A stretch of 37,683 nt of DNA, from positions 1 through 37,683 of the forward strand of contig JAPWVB010000002.1 of assembly GCA_028275205.1 (NCBI GenBank). Reading direction: 5' to 3'. Under the pieces are notes generated by a model that saw only the letters and a list, made by a program, of their open reading frames with translations, searched no databases and had not been told where the DNA came from. The stretch comes from Candidatus Acetothermia bacterium (GTDB taxonomy: Bacteria > Bipolaricaulota > Bipolaricaulia > RBG-16-55-9 > DRXL01). Shown piece after piece: positions 22,857 through 30,985 of the stretch (its first letter is position 1; the number at the start of each line of letters is the position of its first letter). Made by a program: the position numbers and the translations under genes.

Positions 22857-23397
22857 GGTGTGCCACTCCTTTCTGCTCGAGAATGCGTTTCAATTCGGCC
22901 TTGGCGCGATGGAGCCGCGTCTTGACCGTCCCTTCGGGCAGCCCCAAGGCCTCCGCAATCTCTTTGTAATCTAAATCCGCATAATAGCGCAGCACCAAGG
23001 GCATTCTATAAGCGGGCTTCAGCTGCTCGATGGCCTCGCGGATCGTGCGCGTGCGCTCCTCTTGCGCGAGCCGCTGCGCAGGATCGCTCCCTTTTGTTAA
23101 TTTCGAGATATATTTGAGCGGGGCGAAGAGCCGCTCGCGGCGCAGCTTGTTCTTGCATACGTTCGCGGTCACCGCGAAGATCCACGTCGAGAATCGCTTT
23201 TCAAGGTGGAACGTATGCAGCCCTTCGTAAGCCCGAATGAACGCGTCATGGGCGGCATCTTCGGCATCGGCGGGATTGCCCAAGATCCCCAAGGCAATCC
23301 CAAAGACCGCATCTTTGTAGCGTCTCACGATCTCACCCCAGGCGTCCACATCCCCGTGGAGCGCCCGCTGAATTAACTCCAACTCCCCCGCGCCCAT
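22843..23397 (-). CDS. ECF-type RNA polymerase sigma factor
   Basis: A 184-residue sigma-70 family protein with region 2 (GDVDAWGEIVRRYKDAVF through DAEDAAHDAFIRAY and FSTWIFAVTANV) and region 4 (LKPAYRMPLVLRYYADLD, then the helix-turn-helix LDYKEIAEALGLPEGTV). Regions 1 and 3 are absent, as in ECF factors. I start at the ATG 23397 because AGGAGG lies four bases upstream and the conserved region begins just after; an upstream ATG at 23448 would place the -10 box inside the gene. As the first gene of the operon it probably controls its own expression together with the protease cluster. Confidence 0.9.
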   Translation of the reverse strand: MGAGELELIQRALHGDVDAWGEIVRRYKDAVFGIALGILGNPADAEDAAHDAFIRAYEGLHTFHLEKRFSTWIFAVTANVCKNKLRRERLFAPLKYISKLTKGSDPAQRLAQEERTRTIREAIEQLKPAYRMPLVLRYYADLDYKEIAEALGLPEGTVKTRLHRAKAELKRILEQKGVAHHARP

Positions 23398-23415
23398 GCT
23401 TCCTCCTGTGTGCAG

Positions 23416-23446
23416 AGTATATACAGACTGCTCATGGCAAAGTTTC
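23416..23446 (-). promoter_or_regulatory. possible promoter of the sigma-factor operon
   Basis: On the minus strand TATACT lies at 23421-23416, and GAAACTTT, which resembles ECF -35 elements, lies at 23446-23439. The spacing suits a promoter starting near 23409, followed by the AGGAGG site. Which sigma factor uses it cannot be told. Confidence 0.4.
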
Positions 23447-23588
23447 AAACTCTATTTTACCCCAAGAGGGATCAGCTGACCCAATGAAGACTCGACAAAC
23501 GTCCGCTCATCGCCCCGCGCCAGTCCTTCCCTCCCGTGGAAGAGATACTCTAAAGTGAGCTAGTCAGCTGAATTGAGGAGGAAAGACC

Positions 23589-24815
23589 ATGCGGCGTTCG
23601 TTTGAGATCGGGATTCTCTTGATAATCTTGGCATTGTCAGGGTGTACCCTTGCGCAAGCTCCCTTTGCGTTCTTCGTGGCCTCTCCGACGGTTGGGGAGG
23701 CCCCGCTGAAAGTCAGCTTCAACGCGTCGGGCTCCAGCGACCCCGACGGCACCATCGCCCAATACGAGTGGGATTTTGACAACAACGGCTCCATAGACGC
23801 CACCGGGGTCACCGCGACCCATACGTATTCATCGTCGGGCCTCTACACCGCGGTGCTGACCGTGACGGACAATACAAATCTCAAGAGCAAGTTTACGCTC
23901 CTCATCACCGTGCTGGAACCGACGATCTTCTTCTCTCGATGGGACGGTGGGAGCAATTTCGGGATCTTTCGCATGAACACAAACGGCACTGCGCTCACGC
24001 AGCTGACGATGGGCATAGACGCCTGGCCGGCTGTGGCTCCTAACGGCCGCCAGCTCGTGGCGTTCGCCCGCGACATGGACCCTGATCCTGCGGGTTTTCA
24101 GTTCGATATCTTCACGATGCTCCCCAACGGTACCCTGCAGACAGATCTTACCCCGCAAAGCCCAAGCCAAGAGATCCAACCGACTTGGTCGCCTGACGCA
24201 ACAAAGATCGCGTTTGCGACCAATCGCGATGGACACTTTGAAATCTATAAGATGAACGCCGACGGGACGAGTCCCTCTCGCGTCACGACCGTCACGCCCA
24301 AAGACGCCTTCGCCCCACGCTGGTCGCCGACCAATCCCAATCTCTTGATCTTCGTGACGAACAACGACACCGCCCCAAACGCCCTCGACATCTGGAAGAT
24401 CAACGCCGACGGCACGGGGCTGACCAATCTCACCAACCGCCCCAGCTATAACGATGGGGCCATCTCGCCGCTCTCCGGGTTTCCTTCTCCGCCCAGCTGG
24501 TCGCCCGACGGCACCAAGATCGCCTTCACTTCAGATCAGACGGGGAATTTAGACATCTTCGTGATGAACGCCGACGGCACGAATATCGTTAGCCTCAATA
24601 CGTTCGCCTCGTCTAGCACAGCGAATCTGTCAACGTCGAATGAGTTCGACCCCTTCTGGCTCCCCAACGGACAGGAGATCGCGTTCGTCTCCGATCGCGA
24701 TGGGACGTATCAGATCTATAAAGTCAATCTCTCGACTGGGGCTGTGACCCAGCTGACCCCCGGCGGGATGAACCTCATGCCCGCCAGAACGAGCAGCACC
24801 ACGAACGAAAGATAG
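23589..24815 (+). CDS. lipoprotein with PKD domain and TolB-like beta-propeller
   Basis: A 408-residue lipoprotein: lipobox LSGC with Cys19, a PKD domain (about 25-107, with SSDPDGTIAQYEWDFDNNG), then PD40/TolB-type propeller blades recognised by repeated 'MNADGT', 'SWSPDGTKIAFTS' and 'I(Y/F)KxN' segments up to the C-terminus. Such proteins bind proteins or glycans at the cell surface or in the periplasm; no enzyme activity is visible. GAGGAGGAAA precedes the ATG. It is transcribed away from the sigma/protease operon and shares PKD type with the protease, so it may be a target of the same regulon. Its last 33 codons overlap lnt on the other strand. Confidence 0.85.
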   Translation: MRRSFEIGILLIILALSGCTLAQAPFAFFVASPTVGEAPLKVSFNASGSSDPDGTIAQYEWDFDNNGSIDATGVTATHTYSSSGLYTAVLTVTDNTNLKSKFTLLITVLEPTIFFSRWDGGSNFGIFRMNTNGTALTQLTMGIDAWPAVAPNGRQLVAFARDMDPDPAGFQFDIFTMLPNGTLQTDLTPQSPSQEIQPTWSPDATKIAFATNRDGHFEIYKMNADGTSPSRVTTVTPKDAFAPRWSPTNPNLLIFVTNNDTAPNALDIWKINADGTGLTNLTNRPSYNDGAISPLSGFPSPPSWSPDGTKIAFTSDQTGNLDIFVMNADGTNIVSLNTFASSSTANLSTSNEFDPFWLPNGQEIAFVSDRDGTYQIYKVNLSTGAVTQLTPGGMNLMPARTSSTTNER

Positions 24816-26233
24816 ACAACCCAATCTCCAAGCTGCACGTAGAGCGTCGCGCGGTCCTGCAGGAGGATCGTCTCCTGCAGGATCTGCTCTTTTTCAGAGC
24901 GCGTGGCTATGAGAATCTTTCCGTGCGGGTCAATCACCCCAGAGACGCCCCCGTTGGCAGCTTGCAGAGTAAAACGCCCCGTTTCTACGGCGCGAAAGAT
25001 CGCCTTGGCGAAGTGCTGATCAAGGGCTTTGGAACGCTTGAACCACGCGTCGTTCGTGATAATGAGAATCGCTTGGGCGCCGTTGCTGACGAATGCCCGG
25101 CTGATCCGCGAGAAGATGGACTCAAAGCAAATCGGGGTTGCTAGCTTCACTCCTTGAGGGAGGAGAAGCGGGCGAAATCCATCTCCCGGCGTGAGCGCCC
25201 CCAGCGGCAACGGCCCGATCAGATTCTCTAAGCCTAAGCGACGCAAGAGCCCGATCATTGGGAAATATTCGGTGCTGAACGGCACCAGCTGGACTTTGTC
25301 ATAGAGATCTGAGACTCTTCCCTCGGGCGCGATCAGCGCAGCTGTGTTCAAGAGTTTTCCATCGCGGTAGTCAATCGTCCCTACGATGAGCGAGGCGCGG
25401 AGGCGTCGCGCTTGCTCCTGATAGGGCCGAAGAAGCTCTTCTTGGCGGAGCAGATACGCCGGCACGATGGATTCCGGAAGGAGCACAAGGTCAACGCTCT
25501 CTGGAGAGAGCTGATCTAACTGAGAGAGATAGAGCGTCTGCAGGGCTTGGAGCTGCCCCGGATCGCTGCGAGCTCGCTGCGGGACGTTCGAGTGCACGAT
25601 CGCTACCCGCAGTGGCTGTCCTTCGGGGAGAGCGCGAGCAAGCTGATACGCCCCCCAGCCCCAGTCGAGCGCAATGAGCCCCATCGCGAATACACTGTAG
25701 AGCAGACGGCGCTCGCGCACCGCGCGATAGAGCAGAAGATTCACGAGCACAATGAGCATCGAGATTCCCCACGTCCCTGTCAGGGAAGCGACCTGAATGA
25801 GCGCAGGGTACTGAGCGAGCGCATCGCTCACAAATCCCCACGTGAACCCAAAGCGCGTCAGCGAACGCAGATATTCTAAGAGAACCCACAGCGCCGGCAC
25901 AGCTATCCACAGATATTTTCTATAGCCTTGCATAGCGACATACGCCGTGCCAAAGAGCCCCCACCACAGCGCCAACAGCCCCGCCAACCCCAGATGCCCA
26001 AAGATAATCAAAGCCCCGGCCCACTCGAAGAGCGTATACACCCAATACAAAAGCAGCGCGAAGAAGGCGAACCCGCACAGATACCCCAGGCCAAAGCCCT
26101 GACGCGGCGTGCTCCCCTCCAGAGCGAAAAAGAGCGGCACGACCGCCACGAAGATCAGCCCGCCCCACAGATACCCCGGCATACTGAACAGTATCAAGAG
26201 GGCTGAGAAAATCGCCAAGATCGCTCGAAACAT
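24716..26233 (-). CDS. lnt: apolipoprotein N-acyltransferase
   Basis: Adds the third acyl chain to lipoproteins at the outer face of the inner membrane. The 505-residue protein has about six N-terminal membrane spans, a nitrilase-type domain (about 205-455), and one C-terminal span. The catalytic triad is present: Glu254 (LLPES), Lys313 (YDKVQLVPF) and Cys369 (PICFES). It starts four bases after the ccdA-like gene, so the two form an operon. The last 33 codons overlap the propeller lipoprotein gene. With Lgt encoded 1 kb away, lipoprotein maturation is clustered here. Confidence 0.95.
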   Translation of the reverse strand: MFRAILAIFSALLILFSMPGYLWGGLIFVAVVPLFFALEGSTPRQGFGLGYLCGFAFFALLLYWVYTLFEWAGALIIFGHLGLAGLLALWWGLFGTAYVAMQGYRKYLWIAVPALWVLLEYLRSLTRFGFTWGFVSDALAQYPALIQVASLTGTWGISMLIVLVNLLLYRAVRERRLLYSVFAMGLIALDWGWGAYQLARALPEGQPLRVAIVHSNVPQRARSDPGQLQALQTLYLSQLDQLSPESVDLVLLPESIVPAYLLRQEELLRPYQEQARRLRASLIVGTIDYRDGKLLNTAALIAPEGRVSDLYDKVQLVPFSTEYFPMIGLLRRLGLENLIGPLPLGALTPGDGFRPLLLPQGVKLATPICFESIFSRISRAFVSNGAQAILIITNDAWFKRSKALDQHFAKAIFRAVETGRFTLQAANGGVSGVIDPHGKILIATRSEKEQILQETILLQDRATLYVQLGDWVVYLSFVVLLVLAGMRFIPPGVSWVTAPVERLTL

Positions 26234-26237
26234 TTCG

Positions 26238-27104
26238 CTATCGCAAGACCCCGTATTCGAATATTTGATAGTAAATCAAATAGCCTCCTGCGGCTATCAG
26301 CAGCAGCCCGTTGAGCCATTGGGTGGCTCGCTCCCAGTGGCGTATCTGGAAGAAGAGCAGCGCGGGCAGCGCCAGGGCAAAGAGGCTCAAAAAGATGCGG
26401 TTGGTCCCAGAAAATGCCGCGCCCCAGCTTGTGGAAAGCTGCGGCTGTGACCACATGAGCACCAAGACGATCACTACAGGGATGCTTGCCCCAATCACGG
26501 CTTGTCTGAGGGGCAAGCTTCGGTCAAGACTGCCCTTCGAGTACGCGATGCTCACCGAAAGCAAGAGCATCATCAGCGTCATGCCCAAGGCATACGCGAT
26601 AAAGTTTAGCAAGCCGTTCAATGGGCCCACCGTGAATATTGGCCTGACGACGTAGATCATAAAGATCGGCAGGGTGCAGCCGCACGACGCGATCGCGTAG
26701 CTGATGCCGTATAGATAATAGAAGAGGAGGCCTTGGGAGCTCGAGCGCACCTGGAAAGAGAGGGGAAGCGCAAGCTCACGCCCTCCTAGCGTAAAGATCC
26801 CCAAGGCCATCAATCCCAGCCCCAACAGCATCGCTGCCCAAGGGAAATAAGCACCAAGCGCTGTGCCCACGAGAGAGACCGCGATCCCCAGCAGAAGAAA
26901 GACCGTGAAGAACCCTGCGCTCACCGCGCCCCCAAGCGCCAGGCCCTGCAGAGCACGCTCCCACCAGCGCTCGCGGCGAAGATGAGCTCGTCCCCCTAAG
27001 TAGTGAGATATATACGAAGGTAAGAGCGCAAATCCACAGGGGTTCAGAAACGCGACCATCCCCGCGCTCAAGGCTGACCCCATCAAGCTCCAATCGCCCT
27101 GCAT
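26238..27104 (-). CDS. CcdA/DsbD-type membrane thiol transporter
   Basis: A 288-residue protein with about eight membrane spans. The two cysteine sites typical of the CcdA/DsbD transmembrane family are present: Cys23 in FLNPCGFALLPSY and Cys143 in ASCGCTLPIF, with an extra Cys141. These proteins move reducing equivalents from cytoplasmic thioredoxin to the periplasm, for cytochrome c maturation or disulfide reduction. No cytochrome-maturation gene is nearby, so the partner is unknown. It is the first gene of an operon with lnt and has a promoter that places transcription start very near the ATG. Confidence 0.88.
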   Translation of the reverse strand: MQGDWSLMGSALSAGMVAFLNPCGFALLPSYISHYLGGRAHLRRERWWERALQGLALGGAVSAGFFTVFLLLGIAVSLVGTALGAYFPWAAMLLGLGLMALGIFTLGGRELALPLSFQVRSSSQGLLFYYLYGISYAIASCGCTLPIFMIYVVRPIFTVGPLNGLLNFIAYALGMTLMMLLLSVSIAYSKGSLDRSLPLRQAVIGASIPVVIVLVLMWSQPQLSTSWGAAFSGTNRIFLSLFALALPALLFFQIRHWERATQWLNGLLLIAAGGYLIYYQIFEYGVLR

Positions 27105-27113
27105 AGCGCTTGT

Positions 27114-27142
27114 ATCTTACCATCTTGCGCGGACCCCGTCCA
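27114..27142 (-). promoter_or_regulatory. ccdA-lnt promoter with short start gap
   Basis: On the minus strand TGGACG at 27142-27137, 17 bases, then TAAGAT at 27119-27114 preceded by TGG, an extended -10. Nine bases follow before the ATG and no Shine-Dalgarno sequence is seen. It overlaps the lgt promoter on the other strand. Confidence 0.5.
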
Positions 27143-27153
27143 TCCCGTACAAT
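27125..27153 (+). promoter_or_regulatory. lgt promoter
   Basis: TTGCGC (27125-27130), 17-base spacer, TACAAT (27148-27153). The start near 27160 gives a leader of about 25 bases containing GAGGG upstream of the lgt ATG. Confidence 0.55.
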
Positions 27154-27184
27154 CGCTCTACTTGAAGATGAGGGTGATTGACGG

Positions 27185-28039
27185 ATGAATCCGATTCTTA
27201 TCGAGATCCCTATGCCCTTTGGCTGGCCAAGCTTGCAGATACGCTATTACGGCTTAATGTACGTGATCGCGATTCTCGTGGGGATATATCTGACGCGCCG
27301 CGAGTGCGCCCGCAAGGGGCTGCCCCTCACGCTCGACGACATCTTAGATTTTGTGCTGATCACCGTGCCTGTGGCGATCATCGGGGCGCGACTCTACTAT
27401 GTTGCCTTCCAATGGGCGAACTTCTACGTGCCCGGCGATCTGGGAAAGACGCTGCTCAATATTATCGCGATCTGGGAGGGCGGCTTAGCTATTCACGGGG
27501 GCATTCTCGCGGGGCTGCTCATGCTCTGGGTCTACTCTCGATGGAAGAGAGTCTCGTTGTGGCAGTTTGCCGACGCCGTGGCTCCCAGCATGATCTTGGG
27601 CCAAGCCCTCGGACGATTTGGAAACTTTATGAACGGCGATGCGTACGGGGTGCCGCTGGGGCCAGAATGGCCCCCGTGGCTCGATTGGGTCGGAGTCGTC
27701 TACAAAGAGGGTACGCCCGGATTCCAACAGTTTGGGTACATCCCCACCCACCCCACCATGCTCTATGAGATGTTCGGCGATCTCGTAATATTTGGGGTGC
27801 TGATGTGGCTGCGGAAGAAGGACTTCCAAGACGGATTTATCGCGTCGCTGTATATGGTGCTGTACTCGTTCTTGCGCTTCTGGATGGAGTTTTTGCGCGC
27901 AGACGCCCTCTGGCTCATCCCCGATGTGCTGCGAGCTGCCCAAGTGATCAGCGTCATTCTCTTTCTTGTCTTTGGGGCGTTCATTCTCGTGAAGAAGCTC
28001 TACGTGCGCAAGGCGATCGCCGCGCCGTCGGGCTCATAG
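27185..28039 (+). CDS. lgt: prolipoprotein diacylglyceryl transferase
   Basis: Transfers diacylglycerol from phosphatidylglycerol to the lipobox cysteine of prelipoproteins in the inner membrane. The 284-residue protein has seven membrane spans, the essential HGG motif (His104) and the Lgt signature GRFGNFMNGDAYG with Arg144, at nearly the same numbers as in E. coli. The signature has Asp where glutamate is usual. The substrates encoded in this window include the Skp-like protein and the propeller lipoprotein. It is divergent from ccdA-lnt and overlaps the end of lptB by six bases. Confidence 0.95.
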   Translation: MNPILIEIPMPFGWPSLQIRYYGLMYVIAILVGIYLTRRECARKGLPLTLDDILDFVLITVPVAIIGARLYYVAFQWANFYVPGDLGKTLLNIIAIWEGGLAIHGGILAGLLMLWVYSRWKRVSLWQFADAVAPSMILGQALGRFGNFMNGDAYGVPLGPEWPPWLDWVGVVYKEGTPGFQQFGYIPTHPTMLYEMFGDLVIFGVLMWLRKKDFQDGFIASLYMVLYSFLRFWMEFLRADALWLIPDVLRAAQVISVILFLVFGAFILVKKLYVRKAIAAPSGS

Positions 28040-28753
28040 CTGAAAGTCTTCCCCAAGATAGTACTTTCGCGCCAGAGGGTGAGAGGCGATCTCCTCAGGG
28101 CGACCGCTGAGCAGGAGCTTCCCCTCGTTGAGCAGATACGCGTAGTCCGTGACGCGCAGCGTCTCCCGCACGTTGTGATCAGTCACGACAACGCCGATCC
28201 CATCAGACGCTAACGCGCGCATGATCTTTTGGATCTCGGCGACGCTCAAGGGGTCTATCCCGGAGAACGGCTCGTCCAGCAAGAGGAACTTCGGGGAAGT
28301 CGCTAAAGCGCGCGCAATCTCCACACGGCGGCGCTCCCCGGCCGACAGCGTGTCTACCCGCTGATGCGCCAGATGGGCAATGCCGAGCTTCTCTAAAAGC
28401 TGCAGGGCTCTCATCTGACGCGCCCGCGGCTCCCGCTCCCACCGCTCCAAGACGAGCAACAGATTCTCGAGCGCGCTGAGCTTGCGGAAGACCGAGGGCT
28501 CTTGAGGCAGATAGTGAATGCCCGCTCGCGCGCGCGCATAGAAGGGCCACCGCCCAATGGGCCGCTCGTTTAAAAAGACCTCCCCGGACTCGTGAGCGAT
28601 CAGCCCCGTGATAATATAGAACGTCGTGGTCTTGCCCGCGCCATTGGCTCCCAGCAACCCCACGACCTTGCCGCTCTCGATCTGCAGCGAGACGCCATCA
28701 ACGACGCAGCGCCCGCTGTAGCTCTTGATCAAGCCTTCCGTACGTAGAATCAT
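28034..28753 (-). CDS. lptB: LPS export ABC ATPase LptB
   Basis: The 239-residue ATPase that drives LPS extraction with LptF/G and LptC. Walker A GANGAGKT is at 35-42, the signature is LSAGERRR, and Walker B with D-loop is LLLDEPFSGIDPLS, which matches the LptB type, followed by the TDHNVRETL switch region. Its start shares ATGA with the lptC stop. The permease partner is the fused lptFD gene at 7054-10314. Confidence 0.96.
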   Translation of the reverse strand: MILRTEGLIKSYSGRCVVDGVSLQIESGKVVGLLGANGAGKTTTFYIITGLIAHESGEVFLNERPIGRWPFYARARAGIHYLPQEPSVFRKLSALENLLLVLERWEREPRARQMRALQLLEKLGIAHLAHQRVDTLSAGERRRVEIARALATSPKFLLLDEPFSGIDPLSVAEIQKIMRALASDGIGVVVTDHNVRETLRVTDYAYLLNEGKLLLSGRPEEIASHPLARKYYLGEDFQL

Positions 28754-29289
28754 TTCTTCCGCAAGATGAGTCGCGCATCGTGGAGGATCGTGGCTCGCCC
28801 CGTCTCTGAAGAGTATTCAAAGCCCCGTCCCGTCAGGATGAACTCCTCGCTCTCGATGCGCACCGCTGATGATGTCGTCAAGATCTTCTTCTCGTTGCTC
28901 CACAAGAGATTCTCCGTGCTCAGCGAGAAGTCGCGCCCACTGACAACAATCTCCCCTGGCAGCTCGATATCCCCAGTGCGATTGTGCAGCTTCGCCAGAG
29001 GAGCGCGGACCGTGAGCGCTTCCTGCCCTTCGCTGTCGAAGAAGTGCAGCGTGATCTCCTCAGCAATGCTCATATCTTCCCCGATGGACAGCGCGGACGC
29101 GGCAAGCTCCCAAAGCTTCTTCCCGTGCTCATCGTAGCGCACGATATGGGCGCGATCAGCTGAAAGTATAGAAGCGCGAGAGTCTCTCATCTCCGGCCAC
29201 AGATGAGAGACCGACGACCAGAGCCAATAGAGCCCCCCGATGCTCCCAACGATCAGCCCCAGACCAAGGACTTGCGCCGCGCGAGACAT
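28750..29289 (-). CDS. lptC: LPS export protein LptC
   Basis: A 179-residue single-span protein (anchor about residues 7-26) followed by the LptC/OstA jellyroll, with 'ADRAHIVRYDEHGKKLWEL' as the first strands and 'LTGRGFEYSSETGRATI' near the end. It sits in the inner membrane and passes LPS to the periplasmic bridge. The start lies 37 bases inside the end of pyrG, and its stop overlaps lptB by ATGA. No separate lptA was found in the window; the OstA-like domains here belong to LptC and to the LptFD fusion. Confidence 0.88.
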   Translation of the reverse strand: MSRAAQVLGLGLIVGSIGGLYWLWSSVSHLWPEMRDSRASILSADRAHIVRYDEHGKKLWELAASALSIGEDMSIAEEITLHFFDSEGQEALTVRAPLAKLHNRTGDIELPGEIVVSGRDFSLSTENLLWSNEKKILTTSSAVRIESEEFILTGRGFEYSSETGRATILHDARLILRKK

Positions 29290-30854
29290 GCTTGCACCAG
29301 GCCGAGAAAGAGCGGGCGCGGCTGCGTCGGCCGCGATTTGAACTCCGGGTGGAACTGCGACGCGATAAAGAACGGATGCCCCGGAAGTTCTAGGATCTCC
29401 ATGCGCCGCCCATCGAGCGATTTCCCTGAGAATTTCAGCCCCGCTGCTTCTAGGTCTCTGATATAGCGCGGGTTGACCTCGTAGCGATGGCGATGGCGCT
29501 CGGAGATCTCCTCGGTGCCATAGAGCTTATACGCCAGCGTGCCGCGCTCGATGCGGACGGGCTGAGCCCCCAGGCGCATCGTCGCGCCCTTTTCTGTTAA
29601 GGACTTCTGCTCCGGCATCAGATCGATGACGGGGTGCTCGGTGGGGCCGAACTCCGCACTATTAGCCGTCTCCAAGCCGAGCACCGCGCGCGCAAACTCG
29701 ATCACCGCTAACTGAAACCCATAGCAGATCCCCAGGAACGGGACGCCCTGGGTGCGCGCATAGCGGATCGCTCGGATCTTGCCCTCCGCCCCACGATGGC
29801 CAAACCCCACCGGCACGATGAGCCCATCCACGCCCTCCATCTGGGATTCGGAGAACTCTTCCGCTTCGATCCAGACGATCTCCACCCCAGCCCCCAGAGC
29901 CGCCCCCGCGTGCGTGAGCGCCTCGACGTAGCTGACGTAGCTGTCCCGCAACATCGTGTACTTGCCGACGATCGCGATCTTTATCCGCTCGTGAGGATGG
30001 AGCACGGCCTCGACAAAGCGCTGCCATTCGCTTAAGTCTTTGCGGGAGGCTTCCAGCTTGAGCCGCCGCAAGAGCAGATCGGAGAGGCCCTGCTCCTCAA
30101 AGAGCAGAGGCACCTGATAGATCGAGGGCACATCAGGGGCGCTGATGACAGCTTCAGGGGGCACATCGCAGAAGAGCGCGATCTTCTTGCGAATCCCTTC
30201 TGCCAGAGGAGCCGTGCTGCGCCCGATGATCACATCGGGTTGAATCCCAATGGCGCGCAATTCCTTCACCGAGTGCTGCGTGGGCTTAGTCTTCTGCTCC
30301 CCTACGACAGAGACCACGGGCACCAACGTCGTGTGCACGAAGACACAATGATCGTCGCCGAGCTCTTGGTGCATCTGGCGCAGGGCTTCCAAAAACGGCA
30401 TGGATTCGATATCACCCACCGTACCCCCAACTTCCACGATGACCACGTCGGCCTTGGTGCGCTCGGCCACGCGCTTGATGGACGATTTGATCTCATCAGT
30501 AATATGGGGGATGATCTGCACGGTCGCCCCCAGATAGTCCCCGCGCCGCTCCTTCTCGATCACGCTCTTATAGATCTTGCCCGTGGTGATGTTGTGGTCT
30601 TTCGTTAAGTCAATATCTAAGAAGCGCTCGTAGCTGCCCAAGTCCATGTCCACTTCCGTGCCGTCGTCGAGCACGAAGACCTCTCCGTGCTGATAGGGGT
30701 TCATCGTGCCCGCGTCGCAATTGAGATAGGGATCGATCTTGATCGCCGTGACGGTCAGGCCGCGCGACTTGAGCAAGAGCCCTATGGATGAAGCCGTAAT
30801 CCCCTTGCCCAATCCAGAGAGGACGCCCCCGGTCACAAAGATATACTTGCTCAC
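29253..30854 (-). CDS. pyrG: CTP synthase
   Basis: Converts UTP to CTP with glutamine as nitrogen donor. The 533-residue protein begins MSKYIFVTGG, has the synthetase P-loop region GLGKG, and a class I glutamine amidotransferase domain with the nucleophile in FLGICYGF and the C-terminal SQFHPEF. I start at the GTG 30854, which matches the family N-terminus and has GAGG upstream. An in-frame ATG at 30878 lies inside a palindromic repeat and would add eight unrelated residues. It heads the pyrG-lptC-lptB operon. Confidence 0.96.
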   Translation of the reverse strand: MSKYIFVTGGVLSGLGKGITASSIGLLLKSRGLTVTAIKIDPYLNCDAGTMNPYQHGEVFVLDDGTEVDMDLGSYERFLDIDLTKDHNITTGKIYKSVIEKERRGDYLGATVQIIPHITDEIKSSIKRVAERTKADVVIVEVGGTVGDIESMPFLEALRQMHQELGDDHCVFVHTTLVPVVSVVGEQKTKPTQHSVKELRAIGIQPDVIIGRSTAPLAEGIRKKIALFCDVPPEAVISAPDVPSIYQVPLLFEEQGLSDLLLRRLKLEASRKDLSEWQRFVEAVLHPHERIKIAIVGKYTMLRDSYVSYVEALTHAGAALGAGVEIVWIEAEEFSESQMEGVDGLIVPVGFGHRGAEGKIRAIRYARTQGVPFLGICYGFQLAVIEFARAVLGLETANSAEFGPTEHPVIDLMPEQKSLTEKGATMRLGAQPVRIERGTLAYKLYGTEEISERHRHRYEVNPRYIRDLEAAGLKFSGKSLDGRRMEILELPGHPFFIASQFHPEFKSRPTQPRPLFLGLVQACLARRKSLVWG

Positions 30855-30867
30855 ACGCACCTCGCGC

Positions 30868-30913
30868 ACCTCACCCATCCCCTCTCCGCAAGCGGAGAGG
30901 GCTAGGGTGAGGT
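30868..30913. repeat. 46-bp palindromic element, copy 2, in the pyrG leader
   Basis: Arms 30868-30889 and 30892-30913 pair at 19 of 22 positions around a two-base loop. The build is the same as the element at 16572-16617. The predicted pyrG transcription start falls at its outer edge, so the mRNA would begin with this hairpin. Confidence 0.75.
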
Positions 30914-30919
30914 CGCTTG

Positions 30920-30949
30920 ATTATACTCAGCTTGGAGGGGGGCAAGCAA
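30920..30949 (-). promoter_or_regulatory. pyrG-lptC-lptB promoter
   Basis: On the minus strand a perfect TATAAT at 30925-30920, with TTGCTT at 30949-30944 and an 18-base spacer. Transcription should start near 30913, the edge of the palindrome. Confidence 0.55.
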
Positions 30950-30970
30950 ACCTGCGCGAGCCAGCGCTTT

Positions 30971-30979
30971 TGCTACAAT
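30971..30979 (+). promoter_or_regulatory. extended -10 of mobA, leaderless arrangement
   Basis: TGC followed by TACAAT (30974-30979) is an extended -10 element. The mobA ATG at 30986 comes six bases later, exactly where transcription should start. No good -35 and no ribosome-binding site are seen. Confidence 0.55.
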
Positions 30980-30985
30980 AAAGCT

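Noticed and set aside
24716..24815. Propeller lipoprotein gene called too long into lnt
   Set aside because: The overlapped codons include a recognisable propeller segment, and the frame has no earlier stop, so the overlap is real as the sequence stands.
30855..30878. Start of pyrG at the ATG at 30878
   Set aside because: The extra residues are encoded partly by a palindromic repeat and do not belong to CTP synthase; GTG 30854 gives the family N-terminus MSKYIFVTGG.
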